From Desulfovibrionaceae bacterium UBA3823 (GTDB taxonomy: Bacteria; Desulfobacterota; Desulfovibrionia; Desulfovibrionales; Desulfovibrionaceae), in NCBI GenBank assembly GCA_002369295.1, contig DFDR01000034.1:1-64000 (forward strand): 64,000 nucleotides of DNA, written 5' to 3'. How positions within the stretch are numbered: the stretch's first letter is position 1; the number at the start of each line of letters is the position of its first letter. Below the pieces are notes generated by a model. That model was not told the DNA's origin, searched no databases, and saw only the letters and a program-made list of their open reading frames with translations. Positions 25,537 through 34,903 of this stretch are shown here, one piece after another. Both the position numbers and the translations under genes were made by a program.

Positions 25537-26649
25537 ATGCTTAGAACCTTCACCCTGCTGCTCTGCTCCGCCTTCCTCAGCGCTCTGCTGGCAGGCTGCG
25601 AAAAGGACCAGCGCGCCAGCGCTCCGCCGCGCCTGGTGCGCATGGCAGAGGCTGTGCCTGCGCCAGACACGGCCATCGACTGCTTCACTGGCAAGGTGGA
25701 GGCTGCGGTCAGCGTGGCGGCCTCCTTCCGGATCGCGGGCAAGATAGCCGAACGCTTTGTCTCCGCCGGCGATGCGGTGCGCCAGGGACAGGTGCTGGCC
25801 AGGCTCGACGATGCGCTCCAGCAGGAGCAGGTCGCCAGCGCCCAGGCCCAAGTGGATGCGACCCGCGCCCTGCTTGCCCAGACCAGCGCCAAGGCGGCCA
25901 GAGCCTCTCGGCTTGCCGCAAGCCGGGCCGTCTCGCGCAACGAGCTCGACAACGCCCTGAGCCAGGAGCGGCAGGCCAGAGAGCAGCTGGCGGCAAGCGA
26001 AGCCCAGCTTGCTTCGGCAAGGGAAGTCCTGAGCTACGCCCTGCTTTTGGCCGGCACGGACGGCCTTGTGGCAGAGCGCCTTGCCGAGGCCGGCGAGAAC
26101 GTCCAAGCAGGACAGCCCGTCTTCCTGCTGGCTCTGGGCGCAGAGCTCGACGCCGTCTTCGAGCTGCCCTCCGCCACCCTCATGGAAGGGCTCGCCACGG
26201 GTCAGGAAATCGAGGTCCGCATGGCGGACCGGAAGGACGTCTGCGCCAAGGCAAGGATCCATGAAATAGCCCCCGAGGCGGGCGTCCTGCGCAGCCACCG
26301 GGTCAAGGCGAGGCTCATCGATCCGCCTCGGGCAATGCTGCTCGGAAGCACCATTGCCGGCAGCTTCCCGCGCCGGAACCAGACAAGCTTTGCCATCCCC
26401 GCGCAGGCCCTGGCAAGCCGGGGCGGCAGGGCCGCCGTATGGATAGTGGGCGGCGACAAGACGGTTTCTCTGCGCGAAATCAAGGTGCTGCGCTACGAGG
26501 AGGACAGGGTTGTCGTTGCCTCGGGTCTGGAAAAGGGCGACGTCTTCGTGACGGAAGGCGGGCAGGCGCTGCTGGAAGGGCAGCGCGTCGAGGCAGTTCC
26601 GCCCCTGCAGCGCACTGGCAAAAGCGAGGACGGCCATGGGAAGGATTAA
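25537..26649 (+). CDS. RND efflux periplasmic adaptor lipoprotein
   Basis: Membrane-fusion protein (370 aa) linking an RND pump to an outer-membrane channel. The lipobox LLAGC places the lipid on Cys-22. The barrel-sandwich half-motifs SVAASFRIAGKIAERFVSAGD (about 60-80) and GTDGLVAERLAEAGENVQAGQ (about 175-195) flank a coiled-coil hairpin rich in Ala/Gln/Arg (about 95-165); a beta-barrel and membrane-proximal domain follow. GAGGAG at 25521 decides the ATG at 25537 over upstream in-frame starts. It overlaps the pump gene by 14 bp. No TolC-type gene is adjacent. Confidence 0.92.
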   Translation: MLRTFTLLLCSAFLSALLAGCEKDQRASAPPRLVRMAEAVPAPDTAIDCFTGKVEAAVSVAASFRIAGKIAERFVSAGDAVRQGQVLARLDDALQQEQVASAQAQVDATRALLAQTSAKAARASRLAASRAVSRNELDNALSQERQAREQLAASEAQLASAREVLSYALLLAGTDGLVAERLAEAGENVQAGQPVFLLALGAELDAVFELPSATLMEGLATGQEIEVRMADRKDVCAKARIHEIAPEAGVLRSHRVKARLIDPPRAMLLGSTIAGSFPRRNQTSFAIPAQALASRGGRAAVWIVGGDKTVSLREIKVLRYEEDRVVVASGLEKGDVFVTEGGQALLEGQRVEAVPPLQRTGKSEDGHGKD

Positions 26650-29600
26650 CCTCTCCGAATGGGCGATCCACCACCGCCCGCTCATGCTCTTCTTCATGAT
26701 CTTCGTGGCGCTGGCGGGCTTGCGAGCCTACTTCGCGCTGGGACAGGACGAGGATCCGCCCTTCACCATCAAGGCCATGGTGGTCCAAGCCTACCTTCCC
26801 GGCGCCGACATCGAAGAAACCCGCAAGCAGCTCACGGACCGCATCGAGCGCAAGCTGCAGGAAACGCCCCGCCTCGACTACCTCAAGAGCTACACCAAGC
26901 CCGGCGAAAGCACCATCTTCGTCTACCTGCAGGACTCGACGCCCAAGGGCGAGGTGCCCGACATCTGGTACCAGGTGCGCAAAAAGGTGGCTGACATACG
27001 CCACGCCCTGCCGGAGGAGACCGTCGGCCCCTTCTTCAACGACGAGTTCGGCGACACCTACGGCATCATCTACGGCTTCACGGCAGACGGCTTCACGCAC
27101 AGGGAGCTTCGGGACTACGTGGAGAACATCCGCACCGAGGTTCTGCGCATCAGGAGCGTCGGCAAGGTGGAACTTCTGGGGCTGCAGGAGGAAAAGCTCT
27201 ACGTGGAGTGCTCGCCCCGCATCCTCGCCAAGTTCGGCGTCAGCCAGCAGGAGGTGATGGAGGCCGTGAAGCGGCAGAACGCCCTCATGCCGGGCGGCAC
27301 CATGCAGACGGAGCGCGAGCGCATCCTCGTCGAGAGCACGGGCCGCATCCTCACGGCAGAGGAGCTTGCCGACGTCACCATCTACGCCGCAGGCGGCAAA
27401 AAGATACGCCTCGGCGACATCGCCCATGTCTACCGAGGCTACGACGATCCGCCCTCCCCCCTCTTCCGAGTCAACGGCAAAGACGCCATCGGCCTTGCCG
27501 TCAACATGGCGAAGGGCGGCAACATCCTCCAGCTGCAGGGCGAGCTGGAGGCGCTCATGACACGCCTCGTCCAGGAGCTCCCCGCCGGCATCGAAGCCCG
27601 TCTCGTGGCCAACCAGCCCGAAGTGGTGCGCGATGCGGTCTCCGAGTTCACGGAAGCCCTCTTTGAAGCCGTGGCCATCGTCCTCGGCATAAGCTTCCTC
27701 AGCCTCGGCATGCGGGCCGGCACTGTGGTCGCCTTCTCCATCCCCTTTGTGCTGGCCTTCGTCTTCCTTGGCATGCAGTTCTTCGGCATCGACCTGCAGC
27801 GCGTGTCCCTGGGCGCCCTCATCATCTCCCTTGGCCTGCTGGTGGACGATGCCATGATCACCGTGGAGAGCATGGTGAGCCGGCTCGAGCATGGCTGGGA
27901 CAAGGAGAGCGCCGCCACCTACGCCTATACCAACACGGCCTTCCCCATGCTGACGGGAACGCTCGTCACCATCATCGGCTTCATCCCCATCGGCATGTCC
28001 AAGAGCATGGCCGGCGAATACTGCTTTTCCCTCTTCGCCGTCGTTGCCATGGCCCTCGTGGTCTCCTGGTTCGTGGCCGTGCTTTTCGCCCCTGCCATCG
28101 GCATGCGGGTCCTGAGCGAGCGCATGCAGGCCGCGCACAAGGGACCCGGCCGCGGCGCCAGGGCCTTCCACGCCATGCTGCTCTGGTGCATGCGGCACAG
28201 CAGGACAACGGTCATCGGCACCATTGTGCTCTTTGCCCTCTCCGTGAAGGCCTTCACCTGGCTTCCCCAGCAGTTTTTCCCGCACTCGACCAGGCCCGAA
28301 GTGCTCGTGGACATGACGCTGGCCCAGAACGCTTCCATCTTCGACGCAGACCGCGTCTCCAGGCGCGTGGACCAGATTCTGGCCGAAGACAGGGACGTGG
28401 ACCACTGGTCCTCCTACGTGGGCCAGGGCGCCATCCGCTTCTACCTGCCCCTTGACCAGCAGCTGGCCAACGACTTCTTCGCCCAGACCGTCATCGTCAC
28501 CAAGGGCGACGAGGAGCGCGAGCGCGTCATCGCAAGGCTCAACGAACGCCTCGGCCGGGAATTCCCGGAAGCGGTGTGCCGGGTGTCCACGCTGGAGCTG
28601 GGGCCGCCCGTGGGCTGGCCCGTGCAGTTCAGGCTCACCGGTCCCGATGCGGACAAGGTCCAGGAGTACGCACGCACGGCGGCGGACATCGTGCGCCGGG
28701 ATGCCGACATCTCCCAAACCTGCTTCGACTGGGGCGAAAAGCAGCGCAAGCTCGTGCTCAAGATCCGTCAGGAGGAGGCACGGCGCCTCGGTCTGTCGAG
28801 CTCGGCCGCGGCCCAGCTCGCCTATGCAGCCGTCACCGGCGCTTCCGTCACCAAGGTGCGCGACGACATCTACCTTGTCGATGTCGTCTTCCGCGCAGAC
28901 AAGGACACCCGGACCAGCATCGAAGCCGTGCGCAACCTGGACATCCAGCTCAAGGACGGCACCTCCGTGCCGATGAGCGTCATCGCGGAGGCTGCCTACG
29001 TGCAGGACTACCCGCTGGTGTGGTCGCGCGACCGCAGGCCCACCGTCACCATCAAGTCACAGGTGCTGCCCGGCGTCCTCGGCGAGGTTGCGGCCGCCCG
29101 CATCGGGAAGAAGCTTGCGGACTACGCCAGGACCCTCCCGCAGGGCTACCGCATCGACCCTGCCGGCAGCACTGAGGAGAGCGCCAAGTCCTCGGCCTCG
29201 GTCATGGCCACCATTCCCTACATGATCATGCTCATGCTCGTTGTCCTCATGATCCAGCTGCAGGACTTCAGGCACCTCTTCCTCGTCGTCGCGGTCGCGC
29301 CGGCAGGCCTCATCGGCGTGGTGCTGGGGCTCGGCATCTCGGGCAATCCCATGGGCTTCGTGGCGCTGCTCGGCATCGTGGCGCTCATCGGCATGATCAT
29401 CCGCAACTCGGTCATTCTCGTGCACCAGATAGGCGTCGAGAAGAAGCCTGGCGTCTCCGAATGGGACGCCCTGGTGGAGGCGGCCACCGTGCGCTGCAGG
29501 CCCATCATGCTCACGGCCGTGGCCGCCATGCTCGGCATGCTCCCCATCGCACCCACCGTCTTCTGGGGCCCCATGGCCAATGCCATCATGGGCGGGCTCG

Positions 29601-29782
29601 CCGTGGCAACGGTACTCACGCTCCTCTTCCTGCCCGCCCTCTACGTGTGGTGGTTCGGGCTCAAGGAGGAGCACGGCGAAGGCTCCGGCGACGGAAGCGG
29701 CGGGGAGCCCCCGGCTGAACCGGCTCCCCGTCCCGGCGACGCCTCAGCCAAGGATAGGAACGGGCTCCTGCCGGAAATCTAG
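26636..29782 (+). CDS. RND efflux pump, AcrB/HAE1 family
   Basis: Proton-driven inner-membrane exporter (1048 aa, normal for the family). Twelve membrane segments fall in the usual 1+5+1+5 pattern, with two large periplasmic loops (about 35-335 and 560-870). TM4 carries the proton-relay pair in GLLVDDAMITVE near 400, and TM10 region RNSVILVHQIG near 920. The N-terminus WAIHHRPLMLFFMIFVALAGL and GQDEDPPFTIKAMVV resemble hydrophobe/amphiphile exporters rather than metal pumps (no Met relay). The drug, dye or bile-salt substrate cannot be deduced. It is translationally coupled to the adaptor. Confidence 0.93.
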   Translation: MGRINLSEWAIHHRPLMLFFMIFVALAGLRAYFALGQDEDPPFTIKAMVVQAYLPGADIEETRKQLTDRIERKLQETPRLDYLKSYTKPGESTIFVYLQDSTPKGEVPDIWYQVRKKVADIRHALPEETVGPFFNDEFGDTYGIIYGFTADGFTHRELRDYVENIRTEVLRIRSVGKVELLGLQEEKLYVECSPRILAKFGVSQQEVMEAVKRQNALMPGGTMQTERERILVESTGRILTAEELADVTIYAAGGKKIRLGDIAHVYRGYDDPPSPLFRVNGKDAIGLAVNMAKGGNILQLQGELEALMTRLVQELPAGIEARLVANQPEVVRDAVSEFTEALFEAVAIVLGISFLSLGMRAGTVVAFSIPFVLAFVFLGMQFFGIDLQRVSLGALIISLGLLVDDAMITVESMVSRLEHGWDKESAATYAYTNTAFPMLTGTLVTIIGFIPIGMSKSMAGEYCFSLFAVVAMALVVSWFVAVLFAPAIGMRVLSERMQAAHKGPGRGARAFHAMLLWCMRHSRTTVIGTIVLFALSVKAFTWLPQQFFPHSTRPEVLVDMTLAQNASIFDADRVSRRVDQILAEDRDVDHWSSYVGQGAIRFYLPLDQQLANDFFAQTVIVTKGDEERERVIARLNERLGREFPEAVCRVSTLELGPPVGWPVQFRLTGPDADKVQEYARTAADIVRRDADISQTCFDWGEKQRKLVLKIRQEEARRLGLSSSAAAQLAYAAVTGASVTKVRDDIYLVDVVFRADKDTRTSIEAVRNLDIQLKDGTSVPMSVIAEAAYVQDYPLVWSRDRRPTVTIKSQVLPGVLGEVAAARIGKKLADYARTLPQGYRIDPAGSTEESAKSSASVMATIPYMIMLMLVVLMIQLQDFRHLFLVVAVAPAGLIGVVLGLGISGNPMGFVALLGIVALIGMIIRNSVILVHQIGVEKKPGVSEWDALVEAATVRCRPIMLTAVAAMLGMLPIAPTVFWGPMANAIMGGLAVATVLTLLFLPALYVWWFGLKEEHGEGSGDGSGGEPPAEPAPRPGDASAKDRNGLLPEI

Positions 29783-29797
29783 CGGGCAGAAGCAGAC

Positions 29798-29838
29798 GGA
29801 GCGGCAGGCTGAAGGATCTTCCCTCCGCCTGCCGCTCC
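29798..29838. terminator. Bidirectional hairpin between the RND pump and the 72-aa gene
   Basis: GGAGCGGCAGGC (29798-29809) pairs perfectly with GCCTGCCGCTCC (29827-29838); the loop is 17 nt. It lies between convergent genes. No strong T-tract is present on either side. Confidence 0.5.
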
Positions 29839-29885
29839 GGCAGAAAAGCTGATCCGCCCCAGAGTCTGGGACGGCGCAGGACGCG

Positions 29886-30104
29886 CTAGCGCTTGGCGCC
29901 CAGCTGGCCGTTGGCGACGATGAGCTCGCCGAGCTTCTTCCAGCCAATGTCGTAGCCTTCGGCGGCGCCTCTGGGGAACCACTCAACGGCACCCTTGGAA
30001 ATCTGGAGCTCGCCTATCTTCTCGCCGTCTTCACGAACAACGAATTTCACGTCAGCGCTGCTCAGAGGAAGGGCAGGTGCATCCATAAAGACTTCAAAAG
30101 CCAT
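29886..30104 (-). CDS. Small conserved-type protein, function unknown
   Basis: A 72-residue soluble protein: MAFEVFMDAPALPL, then FVVREDGEKIGELQISKGAVEWFPRG and a C-terminal helix WKKLGELIVANGQLGAKR. The pattern (a short beta sheet with ISKGAVEW, then a helix) recalls small uncharacterised proteobacterial proteins seen next to stress genes, but I cannot name the family. AAGGAGAC lies upstream of the ATG at 30104. Base composition fits the genome. Confidence 0.7.
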   Translation of the reverse strand: MAFEVFMDAPALPLSSADVKFVVREDGEKIGELQISKGAVEWFPRGAAEGYDIGWKKLGELIVANGQLGAKR

Positions 30105-30260
30105 GGCAGTCTCCTTGAGTTAGAGATGGGTAGGGACGAATGCTCTTTCAGAATACACAGGGAAGTTCCGGCAGTCTAACTTTTTTATAGCCTGCCTGCA
30201 CGGTTCAGGTCCGGAGACGGCAGCCACCCCAGGCTCCCCGGCATCGCACAAGGCGCCGGC

Positions 30261-30280
30261 GCGCCGGCAAAAACCGGCGC
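30261..30280 (-). terminator. Hairpin downstream of the alkylsulfatase gene
   Basis: GCGCCGG (30261-30267) pairs with CCGGCGC (30274-30280) around an A-rich loop, 35 bp after the alkylsulfatase stop. On the minus strand no T-tract follows, so the terminator role is tentative. Confidence 0.35.
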
Positions 30281-30314
30281 ACCGAGACGCCTTGAAGATC
30301 TTGAAGAACAATTC

Positions 30315-32318
30315 CTAGGGCTCAACGAGATTGAAGGTGAGAGAGAACTTGTCGAACAGGGCAGCGAAGCTGGCAAGCTTGGCCTCGTCCGAAATCTTGA
30401 GTCCCTTTTCCTTCGCCTTGTCCAGGGGAAGGACGCCCTCGAGCACGCCCTGCACCAGCGGCAAGGATCCTTCGAGGGTGACGCCTGCATCAGCGGACGC
30501 GCCGTCCTTGGCCTTCGCTGCGTGCAGCACGCTGTTGGCAAGCTCCAGCACCCAGGTACCTTCCTCGCCGAGCTTCAGCAGCACGCGGTCGTTCCTGCCC
30601 TCCGCGCGGGCGCTGTCGAGGCGGATGCCGAGCCAGCCGAAGTAGAGGTCTGCCGGCATGCCGGCACGGCCCGCCGCGCCGCCGACAGGTGCCTTGGCAG
30701 TCGCCCCCATGGTGCGCAGATCCATGGCGCCGGAGAGGTAGAAGTTGCGCCACGGGCCACTTTCGGCCTGGTAGCCGAGCTGCTCCAGGGCGTCGGCCTC
30801 GAGCAGCCGGGCCTCCTTGTTGGAGGGATCGGCGAAGACGACATGGTCGAGCACCTGAGCCACCCAGCGGTACTCGCCTCTGGCCATGTCCTCGCGGGCC
30901 CGCTTGATGACGTTCTTGGCGCCGCCCATGTACTCGACGTACTTCTTTGCCGAGGCTTCGGGGGTGAGGACGTGCAGATGGGCGGGATTGCCGTCGAACC
31001 AGCCGAGGTAGAAGTTGTACACGGCCTTGACGTTGTGGTTCAGGGAGCCGTAGTAGCCGCGCAGGGCGAAGAACTTGGCCAACTCCTTCGGGAGCCTGAA
31101 CTCCTCGGCTATCTCGATCATGGTCTTGCCCTGGTTGGCGAGATGGAGGACCTGATCGTTGATGTAGCGGTAGAGATCGCTCGTCATGTGCAGCATCTTG
31201 TTGACCCGCTCGCTGCCCCAGACGGGCCAGTGGTGCATGCCGTACATGACTTCGGCCTCGGCGCCGAAGGCGGCTATGGTCTTGTCGATGCTGCGGCTCC
31301 AGCTCAGGGGATCGCGCAGCTTGGCACCCCTGAGGGTGTAGAGGTTGTGCATGGTGTGGCAGCAGTTCTCCGCGCAAGTCAGGGCCTTGAGCGCAGGAAT
31401 GTACCAGTGCATCTCCGCCGGCGCTTCGGTGTTGGGGGCCAGCAGGAAGACGAAGTCGAGGCCGTCCATGCTGACGGTCTGGCCGTCCTTCTCAATGACG
31501 ATGGTGGGCGGGATGATGCCGGTGGTGCCGAGGGAGTTCATGATGCCGAGACCCGTGCCCACGTGGCCCTTGGGGCCGGGCTTGAGGTAGTCGCCGTACA
31601 TGTAGTGCGCGCGGCGGCCCATGGCGACGCCGGCATTGACGTTCTCCGACATGGCGGCCTGCATGAAGCCTTCGGGCGCCACGATCTGGACCTTGCCCGC
31701 CTTGACGTCCTCGGGCGAGACGATGCCCTTGACGCCGCCGTAGTGGTCGATGTGGCTGTGCGAGTAGATGACGTACTTGACGGGCTTCTTGGGACGGTGG
31801 GCGTAGTAGAGGTCGAGGGCGGCCTTGGCGCACTCCTCGGAAATGAGGGGGTCGGCGACGATGAGGCCGGTGTCGCCCTCAATGACGGTCAGGTTGGATA
31901 TGTCGGCGCCCCTGACCTGGTAGATGCGGTCCGTTACCTTGAAGAGGCCGGACTTCATGTTGAGCTTGTACTGGCGCCACAGGCTGGGATTGACGGTGGC
32001 GGGCGCCTGGGAAGCGCTCGTCATGTCCTTGCCCTGCTTGTCGAAGTCCCAGGCAGCCAAGTCCCAGACCACCTTGCCATTCTTGTCGACGACCTTGCCT
32101 CCGTTCAGGAGGGGCGCGATGAAGCCGCGCTCGGCATCGGCAAAGTCGTCCTGTGGCCCGAAGTCGAGCACGGCGGTCTCCTGCCGGTTCTTCTCCATGC
32201 TTGCCTTGGTCGCATCCTTCATGGAAGCGTCCCTGCCAAACTGCGGAGTCGCGGCCACGGCCTGACCCGCCAGCATGAGCCCTGCGCACAGCAGGGCCAG
32301 TTTGCTGAATGTATGCAC
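30315..32318 (-). CDS. Alkylsulfatase, SdsA1-like metallo-beta-lactamase fold
   Basis: An exported enzyme (667 aa) that hydrolyses primary alkyl sulfates such as dodecyl sulfate to alcohol and sulfate. The signal peptide ends AVA-ATPQ near residue 23. The binuclear zinc site is in SHSHIDHYGG near 180, followed by further ligands in APNTEAPAEMHWYIP and LTCAENCCHTMHNLY; the second half holds the helical dimerisation domain and a C-terminal SCP2-like domain that gathers the alkyl chain (from about 540). The start is GTG with GGGAGGT upstream. In a sulfate reducer it could supply sulfate, but secretion site and substrate are inferred. Confidence 0.88.
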   Translation of the reverse strand: MHTFSKLALLCAGLMLAGQAVAATPQFGRDASMKDATKASMEKNRQETAVLDFGPQDDFADAERGFIAPLLNGGKVVDKNGKVVWDLAAWDFDKQGKDMTSASQAPATVNPSLWRQYKLNMKSGLFKVTDRIYQVRGADISNLTVIEGDTGLIVADPLISEECAKAALDLYYAHRPKKPVKYVIYSHSHIDHYGGVKGIVSPEDVKAGKVQIVAPEGFMQAAMSENVNAGVAMGRRAHYMYGDYLKPGPKGHVGTGLGIMNSLGTTGIIPPTIVIEKDGQTVSMDGLDFVFLLAPNTEAPAEMHWYIPALKALTCAENCCHTMHNLYTLRGAKLRDPLSWSRSIDKTIAAFGAEAEVMYGMHHWPVWGSERVNKMLHMTSDLYRYINDQVLHLANQGKTMIEIAEEFRLPKELAKFFALRGYYGSLNHNVKAVYNFYLGWFDGNPAHLHVLTPEASAKKYVEYMGGAKNVIKRAREDMARGEYRWVAQVLDHVVFADPSNKEARLLEADALEQLGYQAESGPWRNFYLSGAMDLRTMGATAKAPVGGAAGRAGMPADLYFGWLGIRLDSARAEGRNDRVLLKLGEEGTWVLELANSVLHAAKAKDGASADAGVTLEGSLPLVQGVLEGVLPLDKAKEKGLKISDEAKLASFAALFDKFSLTFNLVEP

Positions 32319-32343
32319 TCGTATACCTCCCAGCGCTGGATCC

Positions 32344-32448
32344 TAGGGATACGCTGATTAATTCAGCATCGGCTCAACAACCCTTCGATAATTCAATGGG
32401 TTAGTTCGGCCTTGTCGCTGAAAGATGCCTTTAATCAGCGCTTCCCTA
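32344..32448. mobile_element. MITE-like element with terminal inverted repeats
   Basis: The left end GGGATACGCTGATTAA (32346-32361) and the right end TTAATCAGCGCTTCCC (32431-32446) are inverted repeats matching at 14 of 16 positions. They are flanked by TA on both sides within CTAG. The roughly 101-bp element encodes nothing. Its right boundary forms the TAG stop codon of the protease gene; its left boundary lies 25 bp upstream of the alkylsulfatase start. The small size, end symmetry and TA target suggest a non-autonomous insertion element mobilised in trans. Confidence 0.65.
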
Positions 32449-34674
32449 GTCCAGCACTTCTGTTGTGATTTTGCCGTGCTTGACCTCAAAGTGGACAACC
32501 TGGGACGTGGCGCTCTCCTGCTTGAGATTCGTCATTTCAAACAGAAACATGAACTTGCCGTCGCCCATGTCCTCGTCCTTGATATTGACCTTGTCGCCGA
32601 GGATGAACTCGTCCACGGGCACTTCCTCGAAGTCGTCGTCCTTTTCGATGCTCGTCTTCTGCAGAAGGGTCTGGACTCGGTCGCCCTTCTTCAGCTGGAG
32701 AAGGGCGCGCTCGACCAGCACGCCATTCTGTTCGGACGCGGGACGCACGCCGATGATTTCATAGGCCGATTTGTCAAAGTCGTAGTCGACGACAAGGTTG
32801 CAGCGCTTGCCGTTGAGCAGAATGGGCACCATGTAGCGGTTGACGTGCTTGCCCTCCTCGGTGATCTCCATAAAGACAAGATGGCCATTGAGCGCGGGCC
32901 ACACGTTGCGGAAATTGTCCTTGAACACGCCCTTTTCCCAGTCGGCATCCATGTCGGCGTCCGAGCCGAGATACAGGATGATGTCTTTCTTTTCGTCGTA
33001 GTAGCAGAGGCGGAAGTGGACGCTCTCCAGCTTCTGGGCGATGTCGGCGCCAAGATCGAGCACGGCGTCGCCGTCGTCGTTGACGCTGACCTCGAAGTCC
33101 TCAAGCTTGTCCATGTCCAGAATTTCGGTCGGCTTGACGTTGAACCCGGAAAGCAATGTGGCGATGCGCTCGATGGAAGCGCCTCCGCCTTCGGGAGCAA
33201 CGCGAGCCAGGAGGGTGCCGACGGCGCCGGCCGCGGCTGCCACGCCCCCGTCTCCGGCGGAACCAGCCCGACCAAGGATGACGCCGAGGGAGCCGGCCGC
33301 GGCTGTCACGCCCCCGTCATGGCTGGAGGACGGTGCCGGGGCAATGACAGGCACCTGCGGCACAAAGGGAGTCTGGCCGCCCGAAGGCCCCTGCGGGGCG
33401 GGCGTGGCCGGCTGGGCGACGGCGCCTTCCTGCGGGCTTTCCTGCTCCTTCTCGTAATGGGATATCTCCTCCACTATGCCCTCAAGACGCCGTATCACCG
33501 TCTCCTCGTTGAGATAGCCCAGCTTCAGGCCGGCCATCAGCAGAAAAGGCGTCACGACCCCAGACTCCATCATGGCGTTGAACTTGGATCGGCTCGTGTC
33601 GTAGGGATAGTAGCAGGAAAGGCCTGAAGGATTTCTGGATCTGCCGTGCACCTTGTAGACAACGGCCCTGTCCAGCTGCTCAAGGAACGGACCGGTGAAT
33701 TCCGGCAGGTGCTCCTTCATCTTGGAGTAGAAGGTCCCCATATCGACCATGTTCGAATAGCCTTCGGACTTGGAGTTGACATAGTTCTCCGCTTGCTTGG
33801 CCAGGCGGGCATAGGTTTGTGCAAAGTTCTCGTGGTCCACTGCGTAGGCAACGGCCTCCATGCCGAGCATGTGGTAGAACACCTTCAGGTCGGAAATTTT
33901 GCTGAGATCGACAAGCGACAGCGTTGCGTCCCGGTCCGTTTCGTATTCCCTGCAGCCATCCATGAAGCCGTCGCAGAGCATCCTGCCGCACTCCTGCGCA
34001 TCGGCCGGCGCTTTGTTGCGCATGGCGTCAAAAAGGTGATCGTAGCCCCAGCCGTTGCCGGGCTCCGTGTTCTCCGAGGCCACCAGATACTTGGCGAAGG
34101 GCTCCATGGCACAGGCCGTGTCGAAGGTGGCCATGAGGCAAGCATCGAAGCCAACGATGTCGAAAGGCTTCTTCGATGGCTTTGCGCCGAAGACCGAGGC
34201 GAAGGTCTCGCGCATCTCCTTCAGGCTCATGCTGGCATCGCCGTAGAGCTCGTCGTTGAACATGCCAAGCGCGCTGCCTCCGCCATGATCCCACATGATG
34301 AGCACCTGATGGTCAGCCGGATAGTTCTGCGTGCAGAACTTGACGAAGGAGGCAAGCGTCTCCTTCGCTGCCATGCTGGCCTTCGGCAGGCTCTCCAGCA
34401 GCTTCATCTTTCCGTTCTCGATCTTCCAGCGCTGCAGCTTGTTGTGCTGGACGCCCGGGAACTTCCACTTTTTCGCGCCGCCAGTCTCCACGATGAAGGT
34501 CACGTTGGATGGCATAGCGGTCTCCGTAATCTCTTTGAGATCCCGCGAAGCCACGCCGTGCTTCGACTCCAGATCGCTTCCGCACAGATAAAAATAGATG
34601 GCCCAGGTCTCAGCGCAGGCAGGCGCAGGGAGCGCAAGGAGCGCAAGAATCAGCAGGCAGAGCAGACGTTTCAC
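32446..34674 (-). CDS. Exported clostripain-family (C11) cysteine protease
   Basis: A 742-residue exported peptidase. The signal peptide MKRLLCLLILALLALPAPACA is followed by the caspase-like C11 domain: strand TWAIYFYLCGSDLES near 22, catalytic His in LIMWDHGGGSALG near 126, catalytic Cys in IVGFDACLMATFD near 172. A Pro/Ala/Gln-rich linker lies around 410-490, and a beta-rich C-terminal region (about 500-742) follows. C11 enzymes usually cut after Arg or Lys. The frame is open upstream, but GTG at 34674 preceded by AAGGGGGG fits the signal peptide. The stop codon is formed by the edge of the MITE-like element, so the C-terminus may be shortened. Confidence 0.88.
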   Translation of the reverse strand: MKRLLCLLILALLALPAPACAETWAIYFYLCGSDLESKHGVASRDLKEITETAMPSNVTFIVETGGAKKWKFPGVQHNKLQRWKIENGKMKLLESLPKASMAAKETLASFVKFCTQNYPADHQVLIMWDHGGGSALGMFNDELYGDASMSLKEMRETFASVFGAKPSKKPFDIVGFDACLMATFDTACAMEPFAKYLVASENTEPGNGWGYDHLFDAMRNKAPADAQECGRMLCDGFMDGCREYETDRDATLSLVDLSKISDLKVFYHMLGMEAVAYAVDHENFAQTYARLAKQAENYVNSKSEGYSNMVDMGTFYSKMKEHLPEFTGPFLEQLDRAVVYKVHGRSRNPSGLSCYYPYDTSRSKFNAMMESGVVTPFLLMAGLKLGYLNEETVIRRLEGIVEEISHYEKEQESPQEGAVAQPATPAPQGPSGGQTPFVPQVPVIAPAPSSSHDGGVTAAAGSLGVILGRAGSAGDGGVAAAAGAVGTLLARVAPEGGGASIERIATLLSGFNVKPTEILDMDKLEDFEVSVNDDGDAVLDLGADIAQKLESVHFRLCYYDEKKDIILYLGSDADMDADWEKGVFKDNFRNVWPALNGHLVFMEITEEGKHVNRYMVPILLNGKRCNLVVDYDFDKSAYEIIGVRPASEQNGVLVERALLQLKKGDRVQTLLQKTSIEKDDDFEEVPVDEFILGDKVNIKDEDMGDGKFMFLFEMTNLKQESATSQVVHFEVKHGKITTEVLD

Positions 34675-34903
34675 GTACCCCCCCCTTGAGGTCGCCCCCG
34701 GCAGCGCGGTGAGCTGCGCCGGTGGCAGGATGAACAGGCGCACTGTATATGCTTCCGGGATACTCTTCATCCCCCAAGAGGGTGAATTTCGCCCCAAGCC
34801 GGGCTCTTTCCGGCAGTTTGCCCTCATTTTGCGCGCCTACCGTTTGACCCCGGCCTATGGTTGCGGGATAGTGGCGCAGACGCCACGACACGGGAGGAGA
34901 GCC

